In this document: in pieces, positions 16,356 through 24,812 of the stretch | Layout: each line of letters starts with the position of its first letter | How positions within the stretch are numbered: the stretch's first letter is position 1 | Assembly: GCA_028823175.1 (NCBI GenBank) | Contig: JAPKBZ010000041.1 | Location: 1-37,103 of the forward strand | DNA length: 37,103 bases | Source: Myxococcota bacterium | GTDB lineage: Bacteria > Myxococcota_A > UBA9160 > UBA4427 | Direction: 5' to 3' | Position numbers and translations under genes: made by a program | The notes under the pieces: model-generated | Database searches by the model: none | Seen by the model: only the letters and a program-made list of their open reading frames with translations | Told to the model about the DNA's origin: nothing

Positions 16356-17057
16356 ATGGATCGCATGACGCTCCGCCTCGCACATTCTCCCATGGAGATC
16401 CGGACAGAGGCTTCACCCGTGGGTTCAGTCAAGGTGGAATCGGGCGACTCCCAGGCGGTGCTGCTTACGCCCTCCAAGATGGACCCTGGGATGAAATATC
16501 CATTGATCACGGTCTTTCATGGGGCTGGCCGACAGGATGAAATGCTTGTGAAAGCATGCCAAGGCGCGCCCGAGGCACTCCAGGCGTTTTTCCTCGTCCC
16601 CCGATCCCGGGAACTCACCTGGGATTTGATCGCGGGTGGGGATGGCCAGCCCGATCTCGAATTTCTCGAGTACGCCTGGGATCTTATCTTTAGGCGCTAC
16701 CCCATCGACGGCGATAGGCAGGTGCTGATCGGGTACTCCGACGGCGCCAGCTACGCGTTGTCCCTGGCGCTATCGAACCCCGGTTTTTTCGACGCCGCGC
16801 TGTGTTGGGCGGCGGGTTTTGCCATGATGGACCGGAGCGCCGTTGGAAACCAAGAGAGGCGAACGCGCTTTTATCTTGAGTACGGCACGGCTGACGAACT
16901 CTTTTCCTTCGACCGAGTGGCGCTACCCATGCGCGAAAATCTCGAGCGGGCGGGGTATGAGGTGGAATTCTCGGTCGACGAGGGCGGGCGCCATTGGCCC
17001 TCGAGAAGTTTTCAGGGCGAGGCGCTCGACTGGTATTTCGGGGGAGCGCCGGGCTAG
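16356..17057 (+). CDS. Alpha/beta-hydrolase fold esterase (phospholipase/carboxylesterase-like)
   Basis: 233 residues. The nucleophile elbow is GYSDG with Ser128; an FHGAG oxyanion loop lies at 54-58; the acid is probably Asp180 in YGTADELF, and His213 in GGRHWP completes the triad. The fold resembles small esterases and the polyhydroxyalkanoate-depolymerase/feruloyl-esterase-like group. There is no signal peptide, so it should act in the cytoplasm. The start is uncertain between ATG 16356 and 16365; neither has a strong ribosome site. It faces the conserved unknown gene at 17080 with a 22-bp gap. Confidence 0.82.
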   Translation: MDRMTLRLAHSPMEIRTEASPVGSVKVESGDSQAVLLTPSKMDPGMKYPLITVFHGAGRQDEMLVKACQGAPEALQAFFLVPRSRELTWDLIAGGDGQPDLEFLEYAWDLIFRRYPIDGDRQVLIGYSDGASYALSLALSNPGFFDAALCWAAGFAMMDRSAVGNQERRTRFYLEYGTADELFSFDRVALPMRENLERAGYEVEFSVDEGGRHWPSRSFQGEALDWYFGGAPG

Positions 17058-17079
17058 AGGCCTTAAAAGCCAATGGGTT

Positions 17080-17679
17080 CTAAGCTTTGTCCTCGCGGCA
17101 GAGGACGAAATAGCCCATCAGCCGTTTCTCCATTCGGTAGGCAACACCGATGGAAACGTGCTTGGAAACCAGCCGCATATAGTCTCGGGTCTTGTTGTAG
17201 ACGAACATTTGCAGGCCGCTGCTATTGGGTTTTATGCGCGGCCAGTGATCGGGAACCGGCCCTTCGGGCTCCATGAAATAGTCGACGACCACGGCTCCGC
17301 GCGGGTCGGAGCCAGAATCAGCAGTGGGGTGGGCGACGAAATACCCAGGGCCGATAAACGGTCGCACCGAGGTCTCGTTGTAGCCCCATAGCTGTTCGGG
17401 GTGACCGGTGGGCCGACACCATCGCTTTTCGAAATACCGAAAGGCGGGTTGGCTGTTTCGGCCGGAGTGGATGACCTCGCGACCCTCGGGAATGCCGGCG
17501 GGCACGAAATGCTCCAGACCGGCCGGCGGGCCATCGCCGGAGATTTCGTAGAGAATTTTCTGGCAGTGGCCGTCGAGTTCCAGGGTTTGGCTGCGCCGCT
17601 GGTCGGGCGCCAGGGCGTTCAGATGCTCGCTTAGTTCCTGGATTTTCGAGCCCGACCGGATCATTTCGCTGAGTGTCAT
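17080..17679 (-). CDS. Conserved protein of unknown function (199 aa)
   Basis: 199 residues, soluble, no signal peptide or membrane helix. GGAGG about seven bases before ATG 17679 gives a firm start. Recognisable blocks are an EGREVIHSGRNSQPAF segment, RFFEK-like RYFEKRWCRP, ELWGYN-like QLWGYNETSV, GPGYFVAHP, and a C-terminal half with VDYFMEP, WPRIKPNSSGLQMFVYN and VSKHVSIG. I have an impression of similar unannotated proteins in deltaproteobacteria but cannot name a Pfam family. The many aromatic residues and short strands suggest a compact beta-rich fold. It is divergent from metX with 112 bp between them; nothing else hints at a role. Confidence 0.8.
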   Translation of the reverse strand: MTLSEMIRSGSKIQELSEHLNALAPDQRRSQTLELDGHCQKILYEISGDGPPAGLEHFVPAGIPEGREVIHSGRNSQPAFRYFEKRWCRPTGHPEQLWGYNETSVRPFIGPGYFVAHPTADSGSDPRGAVVVDYFMEPEGPVPDHWPRIKPNSSGLQMFVYNKTRDYMRLVSKHVSIGVAYRMEKRLMGYFVLCREDKA

Positions 17680-17707
17680 TCAATTCCTCCCAGGGGTTAC
17701 AGAATAG

Positions 17708-17739
17708 CCGAACCGATAAGCCTCTGCGCCTTCGGTCGG
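17708..17739. promoter_or_regulatory. Imperfect hairpin in the divergent region before metX
   Basis: CCGA-(A)-CCGA (17708-17716) pairs with TCGGTCGG (17732-17739): an 8-bp stem with one bulge and a 15-nt loop. It lies 53 bp before the metX ATG and 29 bp before the divergent gene's ATG. It does not match a SAM riboswitch that I know. It may be a protein-binding dyad or a leader hairpin. Confidence 0.25.
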
Positions 17740-17791
17740 TGAGAGTTGCCCATGGATCGCCTTCGGGCCTCTAAAACTATAGAGTCATTGA

Positions 17792-18946
17792 ATGACGAGC
17801 ACATCGATTCCCCTCGGTCCGGAGCCCGAATACGAAAAGGTCGTTTCAGGCTACGAGACCCTTCACTCTCCCGAGCCATTTGCTTGCGAGTGGGGCGGAG
17901 TCTTGCCCGAACTCCACGTCGCGTGGGAAAGCTGGGGTGAACTCTCGCCCGGGCGTGACAACGCGATCCTGCTCCATACGGGCCTCTCGGCTTCATCCCA
18001 TGCGCGCAGTCACCCTCGGAATCAGCACCCCGGCTGGTGGGAAGAGGTGGTGGGACCTGGGCTGGCGATCGACACAGATCGCTATTTCGTAATCTGTACA
18101 AATCTGATCGGCGGCTGCTATGGGAGCACGGGGCCCTCCTCGACGAATCCCGCCACGGGTAGCCCCTACGCGATGGATTTCCCCATATTGACCGTGCGCG
18201 ATATGGTGCGCGCCCAACTGCTTCTCCTCGACCATCTGGGGATCGACTGCCTCCACGCCTCGGTGGGTGCGTCGTTGGGCGGAATGCAATCCCTGATGTT
18301 GGCTGCCCTTGCGCCGGAGCGGGTTGCCCGGGTGGCGAGCATCTCCGCAGCCGCTTGCTCCCACCCCCAATCGATCGCCATGCGCTTTGTTCAGCGTCAA
18401 GCCGTGATGGCTGACCCGGACTGGAATGAAGGCCGCTATTACGGCAAGAGTTTTCCTCATCGTGGCCTTCGGGTCGCTCGAGAGATGGGGACATTGACCT
18501 ACAGGTCCGGTCCCGAATGGATGGAGCGTTTCGGCCGCCAACGGCCCAGGGACTGTGTGCCTCGGCTTCATGAGGATTTCCAGGTAGAGCGCTACCTCGC
18601 CTACCAGGGTGACAAGTTCTGCCTGCAATACGATCCGAACTCCTACCTCTACATTTCGAAGGCAATGGATCTTTTTGATATCGCCGATGAAGACAACTCT
18701 TCTGGGGCTTCACCCGAAGGCGTTGATCTCCCCCACCTGAAGTCCATCGCGGCACCGGCGCTCGTGATCGGAGTTAAATCCGACATTCTCTTTCCCGTCT
18801 GGCAGCAGCGCGAGCTCGCCCATCTTCTCGAGGACTCTGGGAACCGCGTAACGTACGTCGAGCTCGATTCTCCCTACGGCCACGATACTTTCCTGATCGA
18901 GGTGGACAGGGTGGGTGAAGCCCTGGCCGCTCATCTGGAAGGCTAG
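17792..18946 (+). CDS. metX: Homoserine O-acetyltransferase (MetX family)
   Basis: 384 residues, alpha/beta-hydrolase fold. The nucleophile is Ser161 in GASLGGMQ, with Asp331 (VKSDILFP) and His364 (YGHDTFL) as triad. The GGCYGSTGPSS block near 108-117 is a family hallmark. MetX enzymes transfer an acetyl group from acetyl-CoA to homoserine for methionine synthesis. Some proteins with this fold use succinyl-CoA or act on serine, so the acyl donor is inferred. A GAG about nine bases before ATG 17792 is a weak ribosome site. The usual neighbours metY or metW are absent from the window. Confidence 0.93.
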   Translation: MTSTSIPLGPEPEYEKVVSGYETLHSPEPFACEWGGVLPELHVAWESWGELSPGRDNAILLHTGLSASSHARSHPRNQHPGWWEEVVGPGLAIDTDRYFVICTNLIGGCYGSTGPSSTNPATGSPYAMDFPILTVRDMVRAQLLLLDHLGIDCLHASVGASLGGMQSLMLAALAPERVARVASISAAACSHPQSIAMRFVQRQAVMADPDWNEGRYYGKSFPHRGLRVAREMGTLTYRSGPEWMERFGRQRPRDCVPRLHEDFQVERYLAYQGDKFCLQYDPNSYLYISKAMDLFDIADEDNSSGASPEGVDLPHLKSIAAPALVIGVKSDILFPVWQQRELAHLLEDSGNRVTYVELDSPYGHDTFLIEVDRVGEALAAHLEG

Positions 18947-19348
18947 GACTCCCGAGGGCCTCGAAGATCGAATTGTGGGGTCCAGCCCGGTCGTGCCCCG
19001 GTCGTGCCCCGGTCATGCCCCGGTCATGCAAAGGTGCCGCTCGAGAATCTGCGGGCTGGCGCCGCTCCGGGCGCCGGTCCTCGTGGTCGGCGAGGAGGGG
19101 AGCGGACGCAGTGCGGTGATCTCGGCCGCAATGGCAGCCAGTCCGGGCGGCCACGAACGCCTCTCCCTGCGCTCGGCTCGGCTCATTCGTCGGATCTTCT
19201 CGTGGCGGATCGGCTGTCGAGCAGTGGGCCGCCGATCGCTCGTATTGCGCTAGCCTAGCCCGCCATCGGCCCGGGCCCACTCCGGCCGATCCCGGCGAAG
19301 GGCTAGATCTCGAGCCCCGATCCGATCCCCGCTCCCCTACCGGATTCC
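18947..19348. other. 402-bp intergenic region before ctaA
   Basis: No gene is supported. Open frames crossing this region show no recognisable protein pattern. It holds an 11-bp tandem array near its left end (18986-19029). The remainder is very GC-rich. Promoters for ctaA-ctaB should be here, but I see no convincing one. Confidence 0.55.
18986..19029. repeat. 11-bp tandem repeat, 4 copies in two sequence variants
   Basis: The unit is CCCGGTCGTGC at 18986-18996 and 18997-19007, then CCCGGTCATGC at 19008-19018 and 19019-19029. The single G-to-A difference splits the array into two identical pairs. It starts 40 bp after metX ends. The 11-bp period is not codon-sized, so it is probably non-coding. 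Confidence 0.9.
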
Positions 19349-20296
19349 ATGACGACTCAAATCCCCGACAACGACGCACCCCGCTACGGCCTTCTGCTGG
19401 TGAACGGCTTTGCGGTGATTGCTGCTCTGACCTTCTGCCTGATCGTGGTGGGTGCGTTGGTCAGAGCCAACGATGCCGGGCTGGCCTGCCCGGATTGGCC
19501 CCTCTGCTTCGGCGAAGTGGTACCTACATTCGACCTGAAGGTCGCCTTTGAGTGGGGGCACCGTGTCTTTGCGGGCTCGATTTCCCTGGGGCTACTGGGC
19601 CTCTCCGTGCTCGCCTGGCGCGAGCCCCGAATGCGGTGGCGTCTGGCCCTTGCCTGGGCGGTCCTGGCGACGCAGATCGTCTTCGGGGGACTGACGGTTT
19701 TGCTCTCCCTCGCGCCCTGGACCGTGTCGGTTCACCTGATCCTCGGAAATTTCTTTTGCCTGATCCTGCTCTGGATATCCCGTGATCTGGCCGAAGATTT
19801 TGGCCGGGGCCACACGCCCCAGGCCCTGCCGAGCGCCGTTTTCAGCGGGCTGGTGGCCCTCGGGCTCTCGCTCTTCCTCCAAATGCTGCTGGGGGGGTGG
19901 ATCTCGAGTCATTATGCCGGGCTCGCCTGCCTGGATTTCCCGACCTGCGATGGCCAGAGCTTTGCGCCCAGCCTCGAGGGCCCGGTGGGAATCCAGGTTC
20001 TTCACCGGGCGAACGGTCTCTTTCTCCTCTGTGCCTACGCTTGGCTGGCGGTTACGACCCGTCGCTACGAGCGAATCAATCGGCTCGCAAACCTCGGTTT
20101 TGGCTTGATTCTGACCCAGATCGGGGTGGGGGCGGCGAACGTTCTCCTGCAACTTCCCATTGCAGTGACTGCCCTGCATAGCGGGCTGGCAGCGGCTATT
20201 GTCCTCGCCACCGCGATGTTGATCCGCGAAGCCCTGGGGGCACGGGGCGCGCCGGTGGAAACCGAGCCAGAAGCACGGATGGTCGAAATCGGATGA
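19349..20296 (+). CDS. ctaA: Heme A synthase (CtaA/COX15)
   Basis: 315 residues, eight membrane segments in two similar halves. The first half has GALVRANDAGLACPDWPLC with cysteines 47 and 53 and the heme ligand His71 in EWGHR; a second His follows in SVHLILGN. The second half repeats this with CLDFPTC, LHRANG and ALHSG. The enzyme oxidises the C8 methyl of heme O to give heme A for aa3-type cytochrome oxidase in the inner membrane. The ribosome site is poor. Its stop overlaps the ctaB start by four bases (ATGA), so the two are translationally coupled. Cytochrome oxidase subunit genes are not in the window. Confidence 0.95.
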   Translation: MTTQIPDNDAPRYGLLLVNGFAVIAALTFCLIVVGALVRANDAGLACPDWPLCFGEVVPTFDLKVAFEWGHRVFAGSISLGLLGLSVLAWREPRMRWRLALAWAVLATQIVFGGLTVLLSLAPWTVSVHLILGNFFCLILLWISRDLAEDFGRGHTPQALPSAVFSGLVALGLSLFLQMLLGGWISSHYAGLACLDFPTCDGQSFAPSLEGPVGIQVLHRANGLFLLCAYAWLAVTTRRYERINRLANLGFGLILTQIGVGAANVLLQLPIAVTALHSGLAAAIVLATAMLIREALGARGAPVETEPEARMVEIG

Positions 20297-21168
20297 GCAG
20301 CGCCGCCAGTTATATTGCCCTTACGAAGCCACGCATTTTGCCGCTGGTCCTCTTCTCAGGCTTGCCCGCCCTAGTGCTGGCCGCGGGAGGTTGGCCGCCT
20401 CCGGCCCTGATCGTGGCCACCCTCCTGGGCACGGCTTTTTCTGCCGCCGCCGCCAATTCGATCAATAGCTACCTCGAGCGCGATCGCGACGCGTTGATGG
20501 AGCGCACCCAGGAAAGGCCCCTGCCCGCCGGCGAACTCAGCCCCAGGCCGGCCCTGATCTTCGGTCTCGGTCTTGCGGTTCTTGGCGTGGGGCTCCTCTG
20601 GGTCAGCGTGGGTCGCGTGCCGGCCCTGATCTCGGTGGCCGCCCTCGGGATTTATATTTTTGTCTACACGCTCTGGCTCAAGCCGCGTACCTCCTTCGCG
20701 GTAATCGTGGGCGGGATTTCCGGGGCTATCGCCCCTTTGATCGCCGACGCCGCGGCGGACGGTCACGTGGGGGCGGCGGGTTGGTTGCTCTTTGCCATCA
20801 TCTTCATCTGGCAACCCCCGCATTTCTACGCCATCGCGCTTTTTCGCCGGGAGGATTACGCCCGGGCAGGCTTCCCCATGTTGCCCGACCGAATCGGCGA
20901 GGATGCCACCTACGATCGGATTATTATCTGGTCGCTGGTGTTGATCCCGTTCACCCTGGCCCCCTACTTTTTTCTCGACCTCGGGCTTTTCTATCTGGGG
21001 TCGGCCCTCGTGCTCGACGCCCTTTTTCTCCAGCGCGCCTGGCAGCTTCGCGTGCGGCGCGATACTGAGGCGGCTCGGGGGCTCTTCCTGATGTCCCTCG
21101 TCCAACTCCTCGGGCTCTTCGCTGCGATGATCGTCGATCTCGCGGGTCGCGCCTGGTTCGGTTCCTGA
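20293..21168 (+). CDS. ctaB: Protoheme IX farnesyltransferase (heme O synthase)
   Basis: 291 residues, UbiA superfamily, about nine membrane segments. The prenyl-diphosphate/Mg2+ motif is N55-x8-D64-R-D66 followed by MERTQERPLP (69-78); a second conserved loop contains YTLWLKPRT. It adds a farnesyl group to heme B, making heme O, the substrate of CtaA. Coupling to ctaA through a 4-bp overlap fits the pathway. Its TGA stop (21166-21168) directly abuts the stop codon of the convergent GNAT gene, leaving no spacer for a terminator. Confidence 0.96.
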   Translation: MSSAASYIALTKPRILPLVLFSGLPALVLAAGGWPPPALIVATLLGTAFSAAAANSINSYLERDRDALMERTQERPLPAGELSPRPALIFGLGLAVLGVGLLWVSVGRVPALISVAALGIYIFVYTLWLKPRTSFAVIVGGISGAIAPLIADAAADGHVGAAGWLLFAIIFIWQPPHFYAIALFRREDYARAGFPMLPDRIGEDATYDRIIIWSLVLIPFTLAPYFFLDLGLFYLGSALVLDALFLQRAWQLRVRRDTEAARGLFLMSLVQLLGLFAAMIVDLAGRAWFGS

Positions 21169-21735
21169 TCAGACCGCCTCGTCCCGCTGAGAAGAACCCG
21201 ACCAATCCGAGGCGGCCAGGCGATAGAGGACGTGCCTTGCCAGGGGGTGGCGCGCTCCCAGGGTCGGATGATCGAAGTCCTCCCTGGGGTTTCGCTTCAG
21301 GCCGAGGCGCTCCATGACCGCGCGGGAGCGGGTATTTTCGGGGACTGTGAACGAGACGATCTCGCAAAGGCCGAGGGTTTCGAAGGCGTAGCCAAGCGCC
21401 GCACGACCGGCTTCGCTCGCGTAACCCTGCCCCCAAGCCGAGCGTGCGAGGCGCCAGCCGATTTCCACGGCGGGGACGAAATCCGCGGCGAAAGCGACCT
21501 GGGCGAGTCCGACGAAGCCGATCAGTCGGGGGCCCTCAAGGGACTCGACCGCCCAGAACCCGTATCCGTGCTCGTCGAAATGTCGATCCACCCGGGCGAT
21601 GAAGTCGTTGCTTTGTTTCCGGGTCAGGGGTGCCGGGAAAAATTCCATCACCTGCTCGTCGGCGCAAATTTCGGCGAAGGGGTCGAGGTCAGGCTGCTCC
21701 CAGCGCCTTAGCCTGAGCCGGGGCGTGGTGATCAT
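21169..21735 (-). CDS. GNAT-family N-acetyltransferase (RimJ/RimL type)
   Basis: 188 residues. It begins with the typical TPRLRLRRW strand; the acetyl-CoA loop appears as RSAWGQGYASEA near 97-108, followed by SFTVPENTRSRAVMERLGL, the usual C-terminal motif. Such enzymes acetylate ribosomal protein N-termini or small amines; the substrate is unknown. A short 6-bp hairpin (21739-21753) lies just before the start and covers the likely ribosome site. It may be the last gene of the gpmI-TRAP transcription unit, 47 bp after dctM. Confidence 0.9.
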   Translation of the reverse strand: MITTPRLRLRRWEQPDLDPFAEICADEQVMEFFPAPLTRKQSNDFIARVDRHFDEHGYGFWAVESLEGPRLIGFVGLAQVAFAADFVPAVEIGWRLARSAWGQGYASEAGRAALGYAFETLGLCEIVSFTVPENTRSRAVMERLGLKRNPREDFDHPTLGARHPLARHVLYRLAASDWSGSSQRDEAV

Positions 21736-21782
21736 CTTCGCTCTCGGAGAGCGACCTTGGCCTTTCGCGAAGACTCCATCGC

Positions 21783-23135
21783 TTATCTGTACGCCATGCT
21801 GGGAAGCCAGGTGACCAGAGCAGGCCAGAGGAAGAGGAGCCCCAGGGCCAGGATCTGGAGCGCGATGAAGGGGATTACGCCACGGTAGATCGTCGGGGCC
21901 GTGATGCCTTCGGGTGCGACGCCCTTGAGGTAGAAGAGAGCGAACCCGACAGGCGGAGTGAGAAAAGAGGTTTGCAGGCAGACGGCGAAGAGAACGGTGA
22001 ACCAGACCAGGTCGAAGCCGAGGGATTCAACTGCGGGTGCGACCAGGGGCAACACGATCAACGTGATTTCGATCCAGTCGAGAAAGAAGCCGAGCAAAAA
22101 AGTGAAGAAGAGGATCACCATGACCGTCGCGTGGGGGCCGAGTGGGAGTTCGAGCAGAGCACGGTGGATCAGTTCATCGCCGCCGAGGCCCCGCAGGACC
22201 AACGAGTACGCGGTCGCGCCGACGAAGATGGCGAATACGTAGCCCGTGGTTCGCGAGGTCTCTGTCAGGACATCTCGCAGGACCGGGAGGGAGAGCTTTT
22301 TCTTCAACCCAGCGAGTCCTAGGGCGCCCAGGGCACCCACACCGGCTGCCTCGGTGGGCGTCGCGACGCCAAAAAAGATGCTGCCGAGGACCAGGATAAT
22401 CAGGCCTAGGGCGGGAAGGACGATGCGGGCGACGTCGGCGACCATTTGCCAGTCGGGCGGGGGAGCATCTTCCGGGGCGGGAGCCACTTCGGGACGCAAC
22501 CGGGCATAGACGAGGATATACGCGATATAGAGCGCGCCGAGCATCATCCCTGGGAGCAGGGCTCCGAGGAAGAGATCGCCCACGGACATGGCGAGTCGGT
22601 CCGCCATCAGGACGAGCATGATGCTCGGGGGAATCAGGATGCCCAGAGTGCCTACTGCGCAGACCGTCCCGGCGGCGAGCTCTGGTCGGTATCCCTGTTC
22701 GAGCATGGCCGGTAGGCCGAGCAGAGCGAGAAGGACCACCGAGGCACCGATAATCCCGGTGGTGGCGGCGAGCAGCATGCCGATCAGGGCGATCGTGACG
22801 GCGAGTCCGCCTCCAACTCGGCCGAAGAGACGCGCGATATTTTTCATCAACTCGGCCGCAATGCCTGAGCGATCCAAAAGCAGGCCCATCAGGATGAACA
22901 TGGGCAGGGCGACAAGGACCCAGTTGTCCATCAGGTCCCAGATACGTTCGATAACCAGCGAACTGTAGGACCAGTCCACGCCGGTATAGATTCCGAGATC
23001 CTGTTCGAACACGATGGCGAGGGCGGTGAATAAGACCGCGAGTCCGCCGAGGACCCATCCCACGGGAAATCCGGTGAGAATGAGGGCGATGAAAAGAACA
23101 AACATCCCGATGGCGAGGAATTCTCGGGTTTCCAT
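21783..23135 (-). CDS. dctM: TRAP transporter large permease, DctM subunit
   Basis: 450 residues with some 12 hydrophobic segments and the features of the TRAP DctM family: an N-terminal LTGFPVGWVLGG, the TGIIGASVVLLALLGLP region, and a TPTEAAGVGALGAL segment near the middle. It is the Na+-driven translocation unit in the inner membrane and works with DctQ and the periplasmic binding protein DctP. AAGGGG stands nine bases upstream of ATG 23135 and the gene starts three bases after the dctQ stop. Length and sequence resemble the mannitol/chloroaromatic subgroup; the substrate is unassigned. Confidence 0.95.
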   Translation of the reverse strand: METREFLAIGMFVLFIALILTGFPVGWVLGGLAVLFTALAIVFEQDLGIYTGVDWSYSSLVIERIWDLMDNWVLVALPMFILMGLLLDRSGIAAELMKNIARLFGRVGGGLAVTIALIGMLLAATTGIIGASVVLLALLGLPAMLEQGYRPELAAGTVCAVGTLGILIPPSIMLVLMADRLAMSVGDLFLGALLPGMMLGALYIAYILVYARLRPEVAPAPEDAPPPDWQMVADVARIVLPALGLIILVLGSIFFGVATPTEAAGVGALGALGLAGLKKKLSLPVLRDVLTETSRTTGYVFAIFVGATAYSLVLRGLGGDELIHRALLELPLGPHATVMVILFFTFLLGFFLDWIEITLIVLPLVAPAVESLGFDLVWFTVLFAVCLQTSFLTPPVGFALFYLKGVAPEGITAPTIYRGVIPFIALQILALGLLFLWPALVTWLPSMAYR

Positions 23136-23138
23136 CGA

Positions 23139-23711
23139 TCAGGCCCCTTCGCTCATTTTTTCGGGGCCAAAGAGCCTGCGTCCCACGCGAAGCAGACGAC
23201 TGATGAAGGCCAGGGCGAGACCTGCGAATCCCAGGGGTAGGGCAGCCTTGATGAGGAAGCGGCCCGGCAATCCGCCTGGCGAGGAAGAGATTTCTCCTCG
23301 AATGAACGATTCGGAAACGAAGGGAACGCTGTAGATCAAAACCAGCGCACAGAAGGGCAGGCCGAGCAGTAGGATGCCGTAGAGATCGATCCAAGCCTGC
23401 ATTCGGGGCGAGAGTCGTTCGTGGATCACATCAACCCGAATATGCGAGTCGGTCTGGACTCCATACCCGAGGGCGGCGAGAAAACCGATGGCGTAGAGGT
23501 GCCATTGGGCCTCTTCGAGTTCGACCCTGCCAGAGCCAAAGACGTATCGGAGCAGAACATTGAGGATGACTACGGCGAGCAGGATCAGCCAGATCCAGGA
23601 AAGAGCCCGCCCACTCTTGTCGACGAACGAATCGATTCGCTTCGATAGCCTGGTGTGCGGAAGGTCGCCCTTGCTCGGCGATGCCGGCGATTTTTGCTTC
23701 TCGTCGGTCAT
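23139..23711 (-). CDS. dctQ: TRAP transporter small permease, DctQ subunit
   Basis: 190 residues, four membrane segments after a charged cytoplasmic N-terminus of about 35 residues. It carries the DctQ pattern of an acidic WHLYAIGFLAALGYG helix and SHIRVDVIHERLSPR, which is highly typical. Its ATG overlaps the dctP stop in ATGA, indicating coupled translation. With dctP and dctM it forms a complete tripartite carrier. Confidence 0.95.
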   Translation of the reverse strand: MTDEKQKSPASPSKGDLPHTRLSKRIDSFVDKSGRALSWIWLILLAVVILNVLLRYVFGSGRVELEEAQWHLYAIGFLAALGYGVQTDSHIRVDVIHERLSPRMQAWIDLYGILLLGLPFCALVLIYSVPFVSESFIRGEISSSPGGLPGRFLIKAALPLGFAGLALAFISRLLRVGRRLFGPEKMSEGA

Positions 23712-24799
23712 CGCACCGACGGGTAGGCGATGTTCTTCCAGCGGGCGTAACTCCGCTGAAAAGTTTTTTGGGAGGCGAGCACCCGGGCGAAGTCAGGGTC
23801 GGCCCGGGCCTCTGAAGCCAGAACCTCATTGCTCGCTTCAGCGAGGGCATCCAGAATTTCGGCGCTGAGAACCTCGGTGGTGATGCCCTGGCTCTCATAT
23901 TTCGCGAGAACGGGTGCCTGGATGGCCTCGGCTCGGGCCAGATTCCGGGTGACCCCGGCGGTACAAGCGGTCTCGAGTATGGCTTTCTCCGAATCGCCGA
24001 GGCCATTCCACTCATCGAGGCCGATGACCATGTGGAAGGCGGTAAAAGGTTGATGCCAACCGGGGAAATAATTGTACGAGGCGACGCGGTTGAAACCGAG
24101 TTGTGAGTCGACGATGGGAAGTGAGAACTCCGTGGCGTCGATGGCCCCGCGTTCCAGGGCCTGGAAGATTTCTCCCCCGGGCAGAAGAGTGACCGAGGCC
24201 CCCAGGCGCTGGACCGCTTTTCCCCCAAGCCCTGCGAAGCGGATTTTTAACCCTTCGAAATCCTTGGGTGAGCGGAGGGGTTCCCGAAACCATCCGGCGG
24301 TTTCCGGGCCGATCAGCCCACAGAGCAAGATGTGCAATCCCTGGGGACGATAGATTTCCTCAGCGAGTTCGCGGCCCCCTCCCTCGTACCACCACGAGCT
24401 GAAGGCCCAGGGTTCGAGCCCAAAGGGGACGGCACCGAAGAGGACAGAGGCCGGTAATTTCCCCTGGTCGTAGCCGAGCCATGTATAGCCGGCGGGCACT
24501 TTCTTTTCCTGTACGGCGTCGACGATGCTGAAGGCGGGAACGAGTTCGCCGGGCTCAAAAATTTCGATCCGAAAGCGCCCAGCGGATAGGGCTTCAACTC
24601 GTTCGGCTACGTAGACCGAGTTGTCTCCCAGAGCGGGCAGGTTCGTTGCGAAAGCGACGGGGAGCCTCCAGCGAATCGAGGAAGTCCCCTGGCTCTGCTC
24701 ACCTCCGGTGGCCTTGGGCGCTGGTCGGACGGCGAGGGAGGAGAGCAGGCCCACCGCGAAAGCGGTGAGTACGGCGACGAGGGCGGCGCGATTCGACAT
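23708..24799 (-). CDS. dctP: TRAP transporter solute-binding protein, DctP subunit
   Basis: 363 residues. An N-terminal hydrophobic segment (about 5-25) without a lipobox serves as signal or anchor; the mature periplasmic domain follows. The family landmarks LKIRFAGLGGKAVQRLGAS and a Gly-rich GGEIFQALERGAIDATE stretch are present; the Arg in the KIRF segment normally binds the substrate carboxylate. The best resemblance is to the mannitol/chloroaromatic-type binding proteins, so an organic acid is likely. GGAG seven bases upstream supports ATG 24799. It follows gpmI with 13 bases between. Confidence 0.93.
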   Translation of the reverse strand: MSNRAALVAVLTAFAVGLLSSLAVRPAPKATGGEQSQGTSSIRWRLPVAFATNLPALGDNSVYVAERVEALSAGRFRIEIFEPGELVPAFSIVDAVQEKKVPAGYTWLGYDQGKLPASVLFGAVPFGLEPWAFSSWWYEGGGRELAEEIYRPQGLHILLCGLIGPETAGWFREPLRSPKDFEGLKIRFAGLGGKAVQRLGASVTLLPGGEIFQALERGAIDATEFSLPIVDSQLGFNRVASYNYFPGWHQPFTAFHMVIGLDEWNGLGDSEKAILETACTAGVTRNLARAEAIQAPVLAKYESQGITTEVLSAEILDALAEASNEVLASEARADPDFARVLASQKTFQRSYARWKNIAYPSVR

Positions 24800-24812
24800 C
24801 GATTGCTCCCCC

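Noticed and set aside
17680..17791. SAM riboswitch before metX
   Set aside because: Only 112 bp with one imperfect hairpin; no match to SAM-I or SAM-II core elements that I can recognise.
22174..23394. 406-codon open frame on the minus strand
   Set aside because: It is in another frame of dctM/dctQ, is rich in Arg, Pro and His and lacks membrane segments, as expected for a GC-rich shadow frame.
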